From positions 7,440,001 to 7,504,000 of the forward strand of contig NZ_CP070326.1 in NCBI RefSeq assembly GCF_016917755.1: a stretch of 64,000 bases of DNA. Direction: 5' to 3'. Position numbers and translations under genes: made by a program. The stretch is from Streptomyces noursei (lineage in GTDB: Bacteria; Actinomycetota; Actinomycetes; Streptomycetales; Streptomycetaceae). The notes below the pieces were generated by a model. That model was not told the DNA's origin. It worked only from the letters and a program-made list of their open reading frames with translations, and made no database searches. Each line of letters begins with the position of its first letter. Positions within the stretch are counted from its first letter, which is position 1. Positions 9,646 through 19,433 of this stretch are shown here, piece by piece.

Positions 9646-10248
9646 TGCGCGTCAATTTCACGGTCAACGGCCGTAAGCAGGAAGCCGACGACGTGTGGGA
9701 GGGCGAGTCCCTGCTGTACGTGCTGCGCGAGCGGATGGGCCTTCCCGGTTCCAAGAACGCCTGTGAGCAGGGCGAGTGCGGTTCGTGCACCGTCCGCCTC
9801 GACGGCGTGCCGGTGTGTTCGTGCCTGGTGGCCGCAGGACAGGTAGAGGGCCGCGAGGTCGTCACCGTCGAGGGGGCTCGCCGACTTCGCCAAGAACCGC
9901 TCCTGCGGCGGCCACGAGGGCGGCGCCTGCGGCACCTCCCTGCAGGAGGCCCAGGGCTGGTCCGCCAAGGGCACCGACTCGCAGACCGGCGAGGGCGGCA
10001 TCTCCCCGCATGCGACGCTCGCGCCCATCCAGCAGGCGTTCATCGACGCCGGCGCCGTGCAGTGCGGCTTCTGCACGCCGGGTCTGCTGGTCGCCTCCGA
10101 CGAGCTCCTGGAGCGCAACCCGAACCCGAGCGACGCGGACATCCGCGAGGCGCTGTCGGGCAACCTGTGCCGCTGCACCGGCTACGAGAAGATCATGGAC
10201 GCGGTGCGCCTGGCCGCGGCCCGCCAGTCCGAGCCCGAGGGGGTCTGA
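9645..10248 (+). pseudogene. Xanthine dehydrogenase [2Fe-2S] subunit, frameshifted (copy 1)
   Basis: Equivalent to the intact gene at 23555-24157. It overlaps the FAD subunit by one base (TAATG). One extra g in the run near 9872 shifts the frame between the two iron-sulfur cluster domains; the second-cluster motifs VQCGFCTPG and LCRCTGYE reappear in another frame. Confidence 0.85.
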
Positions 10249-10252
10249 CGCC

Positions 10253-12643
10253 ATGGCAGACACACGCACCACCGGTATTCCGTCCAAGGTCACGCAGGGG
10301 TCGCAGACCAAGGGCGGCATCGGCGAGTCCACGCTCCGTCCCGACGGCATCCTGAAGGTCACCGGCGAGTTCGCGTACTCGTCCGACATGTGGCACGAGG
10401 ACATGCTGTGGGGCCAGATCCTGCGCTCCACCGTCGCGCACGCCGAGATCGTCTCGATCGACACCAGCGAGGCGCTCGCGACCTCCGGCGTCTACGCGGT
10501 CCTCACCTACGAGGACCTGCCGACCGAGGTCAAGAACTACGGCCTGGAGATCCAGGACACCCCGGTCCTGGCCCACGGCAAGGTCCGCCACCACGGCGAG
10601 CCCGTCGCCCTGGTCGCCGCCGACCACCCGGAGACCGCGCGCCGCGCCGCCGCGAAGATCAAGGTCGAGTACAAGGAGCTGCCGGTCATCACGGACGAGG
10701 CGTCCGCGACCGCTCCCGACGCCGTCCTCGTCCACGAGAACCGCGACGACCACCACAGCGGTCACGTCCCGCACCCGAACATCGTGCACCGCCAGCCGAT
10801 CATCCGCGGCGACGTGGCCAAGGCCCGCGAGCGGGCCGACGTCATCGTCGAGGGCGAGTACACCTTCGGCATGCAGGACCAGGCGTTCCTCGGCCCGGAG
10901 TCCGGCCTCGCCGTGCCGTCCGAGGACGGCGGCGTCGACCTCTACGTCGCCACCCAGTGGCTGCACTCCGACCTCAAGCAGATCGCCCCGGTCCTCGGCC
11001 TGCCCGAGGACAAGGTGCGGATGACGCTCTCCGGCGTCGGCGGCGCGTTCGGCGGCCGCGAGGACCTGTCGATGCAGATCCACGCCTGCCTCCTGGCGCT
11101 GCGCACCGGCAAGCCGGTCAAGATCGTCTACAACCGGTTCGAGTCGTTCTTCGGCCACGTCCACCGCCACCCGGCGAAGCTCTACTACGAGCACGGCGCC
11201 ACCAAGGACGGCAAGCTCACGCACATGAAGTGCAAGATCGTCCTGGACGGCGGCGCCTATGCGTCGGCCTCCCCGGCGGTCGTCGGCAACGCCTCCTCCC
11301 TCTCCGTCGGCCCGTACGTCATCGACGACGTCGACATCGAGGCCATCGCGCTCTACAGCAACAACCCGCCCTGCGGCGCCATGCGCGGCTTCGGCGCGGT
11401 CCAGGCGTGCTTCGCGTACGAGGCGCAGATGGACAAGCTGGCCGACAAACTGGGCATGGACCGCGTGGAGTTCCGCCGGCTCAACGCCATGGAGCAGGGC
11501 ACGATCATGCCGACCGGCCAGCCGGTCGACTCCCCGGCCCCGGTCGCCGAACTGCTGCGCCGCATCAAGGCGATGCCGCTGCCGCCCGAGCGCCAGTGGG
11601 AGTCCAGCGAGGGCGCCGACGTCCGTCAGCTGCCCGGCGGTCTGTCCAACACCACGCACGGCGAGGGCGTCGTCCGCGGTGTCGGCTACGCGGTCGGCAT
11701 CAAGAACGTCGGCTTCTCCGAGGGCTTCGACGACTACTCCACCGCCAAGGTGCGCATGGAGGTCATCGCCGGCGAGCCCGTCGCCACCGTGCACACGGCC
11801 ATGGCGGAGGTCGGCCAGGGCGGTGTCACCGTCCACGCGCAGATCGCCCGCACCGAGCTCGGCGTCCACCAGGTGACGATCCACCCCGCCGACACCCAGG
11901 TGGGCTCGGCCGGTTCGACGTCCGCGTCGCGTCAGACGTACGTCACCGGCGGCGCCGTCAAGAACGCCTGCGAGCTGGTGCGCGAGAAGGTCCTGGAGAT
12001 CGGCCGCCGCAAGATGGGCACGTACCACCCGGCGTGGGCGACCGCCGAACTCCTGCTGGAGGGCGGCAAGGTCGTCACCGACGGCGGCGAGGTCCTCGCG
12101 GACATCGTCGACGTGCTGGAGGACGAGGTGGTCGAGCTGGAGGAGGAGTGGCGCCACCGGCCCACCGAGGCGTTCGACCTGACGACCGGTCAGGGCAACG
12201 GCCACGTCCAGTACTCCTTCGCCGCGCACCGCGCGGTCGTCGAGGTGGACACCGAGCTGGGCCTGGTCAAGGTCATCGAGCTGGCCTGCGCCCAGGACGT
12301 CGGCAAGGCGCTCAACCCGCTCTCCGTCATCGGCCAGATCCAGGGCGGCACCACCCAGGGCCTGGGCGTGGCGGTGATGGAGGAGATCATCGTCGACCCC
12401 AAGACCGCGAAGGTGCGCAACCCCTCCTTCACGGACTATCTGATCCCCACCATCCTCGACACCCCGACCATCCCGGTCGATGTGCTCGAACTCGCCGACC
12501 AGCACGCCCCGTACGGGCTGCGCGGCATCGGCGAGGCCCCCACCCTGTCGTCCACCCCGGCCGTCCTCGCGGCGATCCGGAACGCGACCGGGCTGGAGCT
12601 CAACAAGACCCCGGTACGGCCCGAGCACCTGACGGGTTCGTAA
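10253..12643 (+). CDS. Xanthine dehydrogenase molybdopterin-binding subunit
   Basis: A 796-residue large subunit of the xanthine oxidase/CoxL family. With the FAD and 2Fe-2S subunits it oxidises hypoxanthine and xanthine to urate in the cytoplasm, using a molybdenum-cytosine-dinucleotide-type cofactor. Visible signatures are the cofactor-contacting GVGGAFGGRED loop, AMRGFGAVQACFAYE, the serine-rich GSAGSTSASRQTYVTGG segment, and RGIGEAP near the C-terminus, which carries the family's catalytic glutamate. The ATG lies four bases after the 2Fe-2S subunit stop, so the three genes form one operon. This is the only copy in the window without a frameshift; copies 2 and 3 lose the frame. Confidence 0.93.
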   Translation: MADTRTTGIPSKVTQGSQTKGGIGESTLRPDGILKVTGEFAYSSDMWHEDMLWGQILRSTVAHAEIVSIDTSEALATSGVYAVLTYEDLPTEVKNYGLEIQDTPVLAHGKVRHHGEPVALVAADHPETARRAAAKIKVEYKELPVITDEASATAPDAVLVHENRDDHHSGHVPHPNIVHRQPIIRGDVAKARERADVIVEGEYTFGMQDQAFLGPESGLAVPSEDGGVDLYVATQWLHSDLKQIAPVLGLPEDKVRMTLSGVGGAFGGREDLSMQIHACLLALRTGKPVKIVYNRFESFFGHVHRHPAKLYYEHGATKDGKLTHMKCKIVLDGGAYASASPAVVGNASSLSVGPYVIDDVDIEAIALYSNNPPCGAMRGFGAVQACFAYEAQMDKLADKLGMDRVEFRRLNAMEQGTIMPTGQPVDSPAPVAELLRRIKAMPLPPERQWESSEGADVRQLPGGLSNTTHGEGVVRGVGYAVGIKNVGFSEGFDDYSTAKVRMEVIAGEPVATVHTAMAEVGQGGVTVHAQIARTELGVHQVTIHPADTQVGSAGSTSASRQTYVTGGAVKNACELVREKVLEIGRRKMGTYHPAWATAELLLEGGKVVTDGGEVLADIVDVLEDEVVELEEEWRHRPTEAFDLTTGQGNGHVQYSFAAHRAVVEVDTELGLVKVIELACAQDVGKALNPLSVIGQIQGGTTQGLGVAVMEEIIVDPKTAKVRNPSFTDYLIPTILDTPTIPVDVLELADQHAPYGLRGIGEAPTLSSTPAVLAAIRNATGLELNKTPVRPEHLTGS

Positions 12644-12683
12644 CGGAGAACCGCCTGGGGGCCGCCTCCCCAGGCCCCCGATC

Positions 12684-12743
12684 CTCCGGGCGGTGCGCGG
12701 CAAGGGGTGCCCCTGTCCGTCCTCCTTCGCGCACCGCCCGGAG
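12684..12743 (+). terminator. Long stem-loop after xanthine dehydrogenase operon (copy 1)
   Basis: A perfect 16-base stem (ctccgggcggtgcgcg with its complement) encloses 28 bases that contain a smaller agggg/cccct stem. It begins 41 bases after the Mo subunit stop. A shorter cctgggg/ccccagg hairpin precedes it. It is probably a terminator or 3-prime stabiliser that separates the enzyme genes from the permease. Confidence 0.6.
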
Positions 12744-12897
12744 TCTCCCCGCACCATCCCCAGGCTGACCTGCTCCAACTCGACGCAGGCAGTACCACGT
12801 TCGTCTCGGGCCGTCCCCCGGGTCGTGCAGCCGAATATCCATCCCAAATCTCGTCGCCTCGGCGAGGGCCCCTATGAACCTTGGGAGTAAGGCAACC

Positions 12898-14364
12898 ATG
12901 ACCCAACAGTCCACTGAGCCGAGGACCACGGCGGAAGACGCGGGCGACGGCTCGCGCCAGCCCGCCGGCCGTTCCTGGCTCGACCGGTACTTCCACATAT
13001 CCGACAGAGGGTCGACGCTCGCGCGGGAGACGCGCGGCGGCATCACCACCTTCATGGCGATGTGTTACATCCTGCTGCTCAACCCCGTGATCCTGGGCTC
13101 CGTCCAGGACGTCCAGAAGCACGGCCTCGATCACTCCGCCCTGGTGACCGCCACGGCGCTGGGTGCGGCGGTCTGCACCCTGCTGATGGGCTTCGTCGGC
13201 AAGGTGCCGCTGGCCCTCGCCGCCGGCCTCAACGTCTCCGCCGCACTGACCACCCAGGTGGTCCCGCACATGACCTGGCCGCAGGCGATGGGCATGTGCG
13301 TGATGTACGGCGTCGTCATCTGCCTCCTGGTCGTCACCGGGCTGCGGGAGATGGTCATGAACGCCATCCCGCTCGCGCTCAAGCACGCGATCACCATGGG
13401 CATCGGCATGTTCGTCGCCCTGCTCGGTCTGGTGAAGGCCGGCTTCGTGGGCAAGGGGGCCGGCGGCCCGGTCACCCTCGGCAGCGACCTCTCGGGCCAC
13501 CTGGTCGGCTGGCCGGTCCTGTTCTTCTGCATCACCCTCCTCCTGATCTTCATGCTCCAGGCCCGCAAGGTGCCCGGCGCCATCCTCATCGGCATCGTCG
13601 TCGGCTCCGCGCTGGCCATCGGCGCCACCAAGCTCGGCGGGCTGACGGCCAAGGACTGGGGCGGCACGCCCCCGACCCTGGACGGCAACGCGGTCTCCAT
13701 GCCGGACTTCGGGCTCTTCGGGCACGTGGAGTTCGGCGGCTGGGGCTCCATCGGCGCACTCAGCGTGACCATGATCGTCTTCACCCTGGTGCTGGCCGGG
13801 TTCTTCGACGCGATGGCCACCATCATCGGTGTCGGCACCGAGGCCAAGCTCGCCGACGACAAGGGCCGGATGCCGGGCCTGTCCAAGGCGCTGTTCGTCG
13901 ACGGCGCCGGCGGTGCGATCGGCGGTCTGACCGGCAGTTCGGGCCAGACCGTGTTCATCGAGTCGGCCAGCGGCGTCGGCGAGGGCGCCCGGACCGGCCT
14001 GTCGTCCGTCATCACCGGTCTGCTCTTCGCGGCCTGCCTCTTCTTCACCCCGGTCACCCAGCTCGTGCCCGCCCAGGTGGCCGCCGCCGCGCTGGTCGTC
14101 ATCGGGTCGATGATGATGAGTGTGGCGGGGCATGTGGACTGGAGCGACCGGGCGACGTCGATCCCGGTGTTCCTCACCGTGGCTCTGATGCCGTTCACTT
14201 ACCAGATCACCACCGGCGTCGGTGCCGGCGTCATCGCCTACACCGCCATCAAGGCGGCCCAGGGCAAATGGCGCGAGATCGGTGCCTTCATGTGGGTGCT
14301 GACCGGCGTCTTCCTCGTCTACTTCTCGCTCCATCCGATCGAGCAGTGGCTGGGCGTCAAGTAA
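12898..14364 (+). CDS. NCS2-family purine permease (AzgA/PbuG type)
   Basis: A 488-residue integral membrane protein with about 12-14 hydrophobic segments. The N-terminal RGGITTFMAMCYILLLNP signature, AGLNVSAAL and GGAIGGLTGSSGQTVFIESASG are characteristic of AzgA-like hypoxanthine/guanine/xanthine permeases, which use proton symport. Placed directly after the xanthine dehydrogenase operon and before XdhC, it would supply the enzyme's substrate. The ATG at 12898 (MTQQ) is chosen, with gggagtaagg upstream; an ATG at 12874 would add eight residues. This is the only uninterrupted copy; copies 2 and 3 are broken. Confidence 0.88.
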   Translation: MTQQSTEPRTTAEDAGDGSRQPAGRSWLDRYFHISDRGSTLARETRGGITTFMAMCYILLLNPVILGSVQDVQKHGLDHSALVTATALGAAVCTLLMGFVGKVPLALAAGLNVSAALTTQVVPHMTWPQAMGMCVMYGVVICLLVVTGLREMVMNAIPLALKHAITMGIGMFVALLGLVKAGFVGKGAGGPVTLGSDLSGHLVGWPVLFFCITLLLIFMLQARKVPGAILIGIVVGSALAIGATKLGGLTAKDWGGTPPTLDGNAVSMPDFGLFGHVEFGGWGSIGALSVTMIVFTLVLAGFFDAMATIIGVGTEAKLADDKGRMPGLSKALFVDGAGGAIGGLTGSSGQTVFIESASGVGEGARTGLSSVITGLLFAACLFFTPVTQLVPAQVAAAALVVIGSMMMSVAGHVDWSDRATSIPVFLTVALMPFTYQITTGVGAGVIAYTAIKAAQGKWREIGAFMWVLTGVFLVYFSLHPIEQWLGVK

Positions 14365-14430
14365 CGCCCGCCCTCCCCGCTCTCAGCTACGTTCGAGCGG
14401 GGGGACCCCATCATCCGTAAGGAGACCGAC

Positions 14431-15669
14431 ATGCTGGATATCGCCGACGAGCTGAACCGGTGGGTCGAGCAGGGACGCACCTTCGCCGTGGCGACGGTCG
14501 TGGCGACCAACGGCAGTGCGCCCCGCCAGCCCGGCGCCGCGCTCGCCGTCGACAGCGACGGCACGGCGATCGGCTCGGTCTCCGGCGGATGCGTGGAGGG
14601 AGCGGTCTACGAGCTGTGCCAGGAGGCACTGCAGACCGGTCGGCCGGTCCTGGAGCGCTTCGGCTACAGCGATGAGGATGCCTTCGCGGTGGGTCTGACC
14701 TGCGGCGGAATCATCGACATCTTCATCGCTCCGGTACGGGCGAGCATCCCCGGCGCCGCCGATGGCGGCCCCGCGGGGAATCCGGTGGACAGCAACGCCG
14801 CGACGCTCGCCGCCGCGCTGACCGCCGCCTCCTCAGGGGAGGCGGCGGCGGTCGCGCGGATCATCAAGGGCCCGGACGACCTGCTCGGCCGTGCCCTCCT
14901 CGTCCGCCCCGACGGCAGCCACACCGGCACCCTCGGCGGACACCCGGCCCTGGACCGCACCGCCGTCGAGGAGACCGCGCCCTGCTGGACGCCGGGCGGA
15001 CCACGACGCTGGAGATCGGGGCCGGCCCCGCGTCCGAGGAGGAAGCGGGGGGCGAAGGCGGAGCGCAGCGCAGCGGTTCGCGGTGCGGCCAGCCGGTGCT
15101 CCTGCTCGTCGAGTCCTCGGTGCCCGCCCCGCGCATGATCGTCTTCGGGGCGATCGACTTCGCGTCCGCGCTGGTCAGGGTCGGCAAGTTCCTCAACTAC
15201 CACGTCACCGTCTGCGACGCCCGCCCCGTCTTCGCCACCCGGACCCGCTTCCCGGACGCGGACGAGATCGTCGTCGACTGGCCGCACCGCTACCTCGACT
15301 CCCAGGAGCTCGACTCCCGCGCTGTGCTCTGCGTCCTCACCCATGACGCGAAGTTCGACATCCCGCTGCTGGAGCGGGCGCTCAGGCTCCCGGTCGCCTA
15401 CGTCGGCGCGATGGGCTCCCGCCGCACCCACCTCGACCGCCAGCAGCGGCTGCGGGGACGTCGGACTCACCGAGCTGGAGCTCAACCGGCTGCGCTCGCC
15501 CATAGGGTTGGACCTGGGCGCCCGCACGCCCGAGGAGACCGCGCTGTCCATCGCCGCCGAGATCGTCGCCAACCGCCGCGGCGGCACCGGCGCCCCGCTG
15601 ACCGGCGCGCAACCCCCCATCCACCACGATGCCCCCCGCTCGGTGGGGCGGATCGGCGAGGTTGCCTGA
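14431..15669 (+). pseudogene. xdhC: XdhC maturation factor, frameshifted (copy 1)
   Basis: XdhC proteins bind molybdenum cofactor and deliver or sulfurylate it for xanthine dehydrogenase. The N-terminal XdhC_CoxI domain (SGGCVEGAVYE, GLTCGGIIDIFIAP) is in frame. The C-terminal Rossmann domain (VLLLVESSVPAPRM, MIVFGAIDFASALVRVG, YVGAMGSR) is in another frame. The break is near 14976: accgcgccctg here versus accccgccctg in copies 2 and 3. Each can be derived from the in-frame accgccgccctg by loss of a different base. A further extra g near 15454 is unique to this copy. A complete protein would be about 412 residues. It sits 66 bases after the permease, in the same direction. Confidence 0.8.
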
Positions 15670-15779
15670 CGTAACGTCAAGAGGCGGCGGTGTGGGGCCT
15701 GTTGACGCCCCGCCTATTCCCGGGCCTGTCGGGGCGGCGGGAGCCGCGGCGGCACCGCCGCACACGGGATGCACCAGAC

Positions 15780-16897
15780 CTACGGGACCGGCGTACCTGA
15801 CACCGCCGGTACCGCGGGAGGACGGGCGTGCCGTCCGTCACGGCACGGGCGTGGCGTGGGGGCCGTGCCCGTGCCGGATCGCCTCCGGATCCCGCCTGGG
15901 GCCCGGCGCGGCGCCCGGCGGCCCGGAGCGACGGCGCCGCGCCAGCGCGGTCACCCCCAGCGCCAGGGCCAGCAGCGCCAGTCCGGCCGGCACGGTCAGC
16001 CCCGCGTGATAGCCGGCGAGCGCGGCGCCCGGCGAGCCGCCGGCCCCGGTCGCCGCGACCGTCACCGCGGTCACCGCCGACAGCCCGAAGGCCGCACCGA
16101 ACTGGAACGAGGGTACAACAGGCCGCCGGCCAGACCCTGTTCGGCGGGTTCGCGATCCCGTCCGTCGCCACGATCGTCAGCGGCCCGTAGACCAGGGCGA
16201 AGGCGACCCCTACCAGCAGCATGCTGGGGAACATCGCCGGGTACGGCCAGTCCGCGCCCACCGGCAGGAACAACGCATAGCCCAGCCCGGCGCACAGCAG
16301 GCCGGCGACGATCACCCGGGCGTGCCCGAACCGCCGCACCAGCCGCGGGGTGAGCACCGGCGCCAGCACCGCATCGGCGCCCATCGCCAGCATCGCGTAA
16401 CTGGTCCGCTCGGCCGACCAGCCGCGCAGCTCCTGGAAGTAGAGCACCGCGACGAACTGGAAGCCGAAGAAGCCCGCGGTGAACAGCAGCCCCATCACGT
16501 TGGCCCGGACCAGCGGCCAGGAGCGCAGCAGGCCCAGGCGGACCAGCGGCGCGGCGGACCGCCGCTCGATCACCACGAACGCCGCCAGCAGCGCCACCCC
16601 CGCGGTGAGCACCGCCGCGGTGCGCAACACCGGTGCGTGCGCGGCCTGTTCGACGCCGAGGACGAGCAGCACCGCGCCGGTCACGGTGAGCGCGCCGGCC
16701 AGGTCCACCGGCGGCCGGCCACCGGCGCGCACCGGGTCCCGCGGCACCAGGCGCAACCCGGCGATCAGCACCAGCAGCGCCGGCACCATCGGCGCGAAGA
16801 ACACCCAGCGCCAGTCGACCGCGGTCAGCAGCCCGCCGGCGATCAGCCCGGCCGAGAAGCCGCCGCCGGAGGTCCCGGAGTAGATCAGCAGCGCCCG
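15780..16897 (-). pseudogene. MFS drug-exporter-type transporter, truncated (copy 1)
   Basis: Same remnant as at 16898-18015, on the opposite strand. The N-terminal third is absent because the palindrome axis interrupts the gene. The internal frameshift at the IANPP/EQGLAGG boundary is present. In addition, this copy has an extra c near 15900 and local differences at 16112-16135. Confidence 0.8.
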
Positions 16898-16914
16898 CGG
16901 GCGCTGCTGATCTA
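16881..16914. repeat. Perfect palindrome at copy 1 / copy 2 junction
   Basis: The core gcgcccg/cgggcgc is flanked by tagatcagca and its exact complement tgctgatcta, and the symmetry continues outward for the full length of both copies. The axis lies between 16897 and 16898, with no spacer at all. It falls inside a transporter gene, so each side holds the same truncated gene facing the other. Confidence 0.95.
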
Positions 16915-18015
16915 CTCCGGGACCTCCGGCGGCGGCTTCTCGGCCGGGCTGATCGCCGGCGGGCTGCTGACCGCGGTCGACTGGCGCTGGGTGTTCTTCG
17001 CGCCGATGGTGCCGGCGCTGCTGGTGCTGATCGCCGGGTTGCGCCTGGTGCCGCGGGACCCGGTGCGCGCCGGTGGCCGGCCGCCGGTGGACCTGGCCGG
17101 CGCGCTCACCGTGACCGGCGCGGTGCTGCTCGTCCTCGGCGTCGAACAGGCCGCGCACGCACCGGTGTTGCGCACCGCGGCGGTGCTCACCGCGGGGGTG
17201 GCGCTGCTGGCGGCGTTCGTGGTGATCGAGCGGCGGTCCGCCGCGCCGCTGGTCCGCCTGGGCCTGCTGCGCTCCTGGCCGCTGGTCCGGGCCAACGTGA
17301 TGGGGCTGCTGTTCACCGCGGGCTTCTTCGGCTTCCAGTTCGTCGCGGTGCTCTACTTCCAGGAGCTGCGCGGCTGGTCGGCCGAGCGGACCAGTTACGC
17401 GATGCTGGCGATGGGCGCCGATGCGGTGCTGGCGCCGGTGCTCACCCCGCGGCTGGTGCGGCGGTTCGGGCACGCCCGGGTGATCGTCGCCGGCCTGCTG
17501 TGCGCCGGGCTGGGCTATGCGTTGTTCCTGCCGGTGGGCGCGGACTGGCCGTACCCGGCGATGTTCCCCAGCATGCTGCTGGTAGGGGTCGCCTTCGCCC
17601 TGGTCTACGGGCCGCTGACGATCGTGGCGACGGACGGGATCGCGAACCCGCCGAACAGGGCCTGGCCGGCGGCCTGTTGTACACCTCGTTCCAGTTCGGT
17701 GCGGCCTTCGGGCTGTCGGCGGTGACCGCGGTGACGGTCGCGGCGACCGGGGCCGGCGGCTCGCCGGGCGCCGCGCTCGCCGGCTATCACGCGGGGCTGA
17801 CCGTGCCGGCCGGACTGGCGCTGCTGGCCCTGGCGCTGGGGGTGACCGCGCTGGCGCGGCGCCGTCGCTCCGGGCCGCCGGGCGCCGCGCCGGCCCCAGG
17901 CGGGATCCGGAGGCGATCCGGCACGGGCACGGCCCCCACGCCACGCCCGTGCCGTGACGGACGGCACGCCCGTCCTCCCGCGGTACCGGCGGTGTCAGGT
18001 ACGCCGGTCCCGTAG
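16898..18015 (+). pseudogene. MFS transporter (EmrB/QacA type), truncated and frameshifted (copy 2)
   Basis: Starts at the palindrome axis in the middle of a protein: ALLIYSGTSGGGFSAGLIAGG is the motif C region of transmembrane helix 5 of 14-helix drug:proton antiporters, followed by DWRWVFFAPMVPALL and about eight more hydrophobic segments. Roughly the first 150 residues are missing. Near 17657 the frame changes between GIANPP and EQGLAGGLLYTSFQFG; one additional base there would restore it, and all three copies share the lesion. The C-terminus is arginine/proline-rich. Substrate unknown. Confidence 0.82.
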
Positions 18016-18128
18016 GTCTGGTGCATCCCGTGTGCGGCGGTGCCGCCGCGGCTCCCGCCGCCCCGACAGGCCCGGGAATGGTAGGCGGGGCGTCAACAGG
18101 CCCCACACCGCCGCCTCTTGACGTTACG

Positions 18129-19366
18129 TCAGGCAACCTCGCCGATCCGCCCCACCGAGCGGGGGGCATCGTGGTGGATGGGGGTGTGCGCGCCGGTCAG
18201 CGGGGCGCCGGTGCCGCCGCGGCGGTTGGCGACGATCTCGGCGGCGATGGACAGCGCGGTCTCCTCGGGCGTGCGGGCGCCCAGGTCCAACCCTATGGGC
18301 GAGCGCAGCCGGTTGAGCTCCAGCTCGGTGAGTCCGACGTCCCGCAGCCGCTGCTGGCGGTCGAGGTGGGTGCGGCGGGAGCCCATCGCGCCGACGTAGG
18401 CGACCGGGAGCCTGAGCGCCCGCTCCAGCAGCGGGATGTCGAACTTCGCGTCATGGGTGAGGACGCAGAGCACAGCGCGGGAGTCGAGCTCCTGGGAGTC
18501 GAGGTAGCGGTGCGGCCAGTCGACGACGATCTCGTCCGCGTCCGGGAAGCGGGTCCGGGTGGCGAAGACGGGGCGGGCGTCGCAGACGGTGACGTGGTAG
18601 TTGAGGAACTTGCCGACCCTGACCAGCGCGGACGCGAAGTCGATCGCCCCGAAGACGATCATGCGCGGGGCGGGCACCGAGGACTCGACGAGCAGGAGCA
18701 CCGGCTGGCCGCACCGCGAACCGCTGCGCTGCGCTCCGCCTTCGCCCCCCGCTTCCTCCTCGGACGCGGGGCCGGCCCCGATCTCCAGCGTCGTGGTCCG
18801 CCCGGCGTCCAGCAGGGCGGGGTCTCCTCGACGGCGGTGCGGTCCAGGGCCGGGTGTCCGCCGAGGGTGCCGGTGTGGCTGCCGTCGGGGCGGACGAGGA
18901 GGGCACGGCCGAGCAGGTCGTCCGGGCCCTTGATGATCCGCGCGACCGCCGCCGCCTCCCCTGAGGAGGCGGCGGTCAGCGCGGCGGCGAGCGTCGCGGC
19001 GTTGCTGTCCACCGGATTCCCCGCGGGGCCGCCATCGGCGGCGCCGGGGATGCTCGCCCGTACCGGAGCGATGAAGATGTCGATGATTCCGCCGCAGGTC
19101 AGACCCACCGCGAAGGCATCCTCATCGCTGTAGCCGAAGCGCTCCAGGACCGGCCGACCGGTCTGCAGTGCCTCCTGGCACAGCTCGTAGACCGCTCCCT
19201 CCCACGCATCCGCCGGAGACCGAGCCGATCGCCGTGCCGTCGCTGTCGACGGAGAGCGCGGCGCCGGGCTGGCGGGCGCACTGCCGTTGGTCGCCACGAC
19301 CGTCGCCACGGCGAAGGTGCGTCCCTGCTCGACCCACCGGTTCAGCTCGTCGGCGATATCCAGCAT
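18129..19366 (-). pseudogene. xdhC: XdhC maturation factor, frameshifted (copy 2)
   Basis: Counterpart of 14431-15669. The C-terminal Rossmann domain is uninterrupted from VLLLVESS to the stop, unlike copy 1. The N-terminal region has extra compensating indels near 19205 and 19280 that garble about 25 residues, plus the mid-gene break (accccgccctg). Confidence 0.8.
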
Positions 19367-19433
19367 GTCGGTCTCCTTACGGATGATGGGGTCCCCCCGC
19401 TCGAACGTAGCTGAGAGCGGGGGAGGGCGGGCG

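Larger units (their letters stand above)
1..16897 (+). repeat. 17.9-kb repeat unit, copy 1 (forward, left end cut by window)
   Basis: First of three copies of one segment. Position 1 corresponds to about 35742 in copy 3, so roughly 970 bases of the unit lie outside the window to the left. It ends at the centre of a perfect palindrome at 16897/16898. Differences from the other copies seen by eye include an extra c near 7463, extra t and a near 9311 and 9325, an extra g in the run at 9872, an extra g near 15454, a loss of three bases near 15716 and an extra c near 15900. These break PucR, two xanthine dehydrogenase subunits and XdhC here. Confidence 0.97.

Noticed and set aside
10193..12847. 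Long minus-strand frame opposite the Mo subunit
   Set aside because: A shadow of a highly biased coding strand; the plus strand carries clear xanthine dehydrogenase motifs.
16322..17725. A 467-residue frame reading through the first palindrome axis
   Set aside because: It joins antisense sequence of the transporter to the transporter itself across the axis; only the part after 16898 is meaningful.
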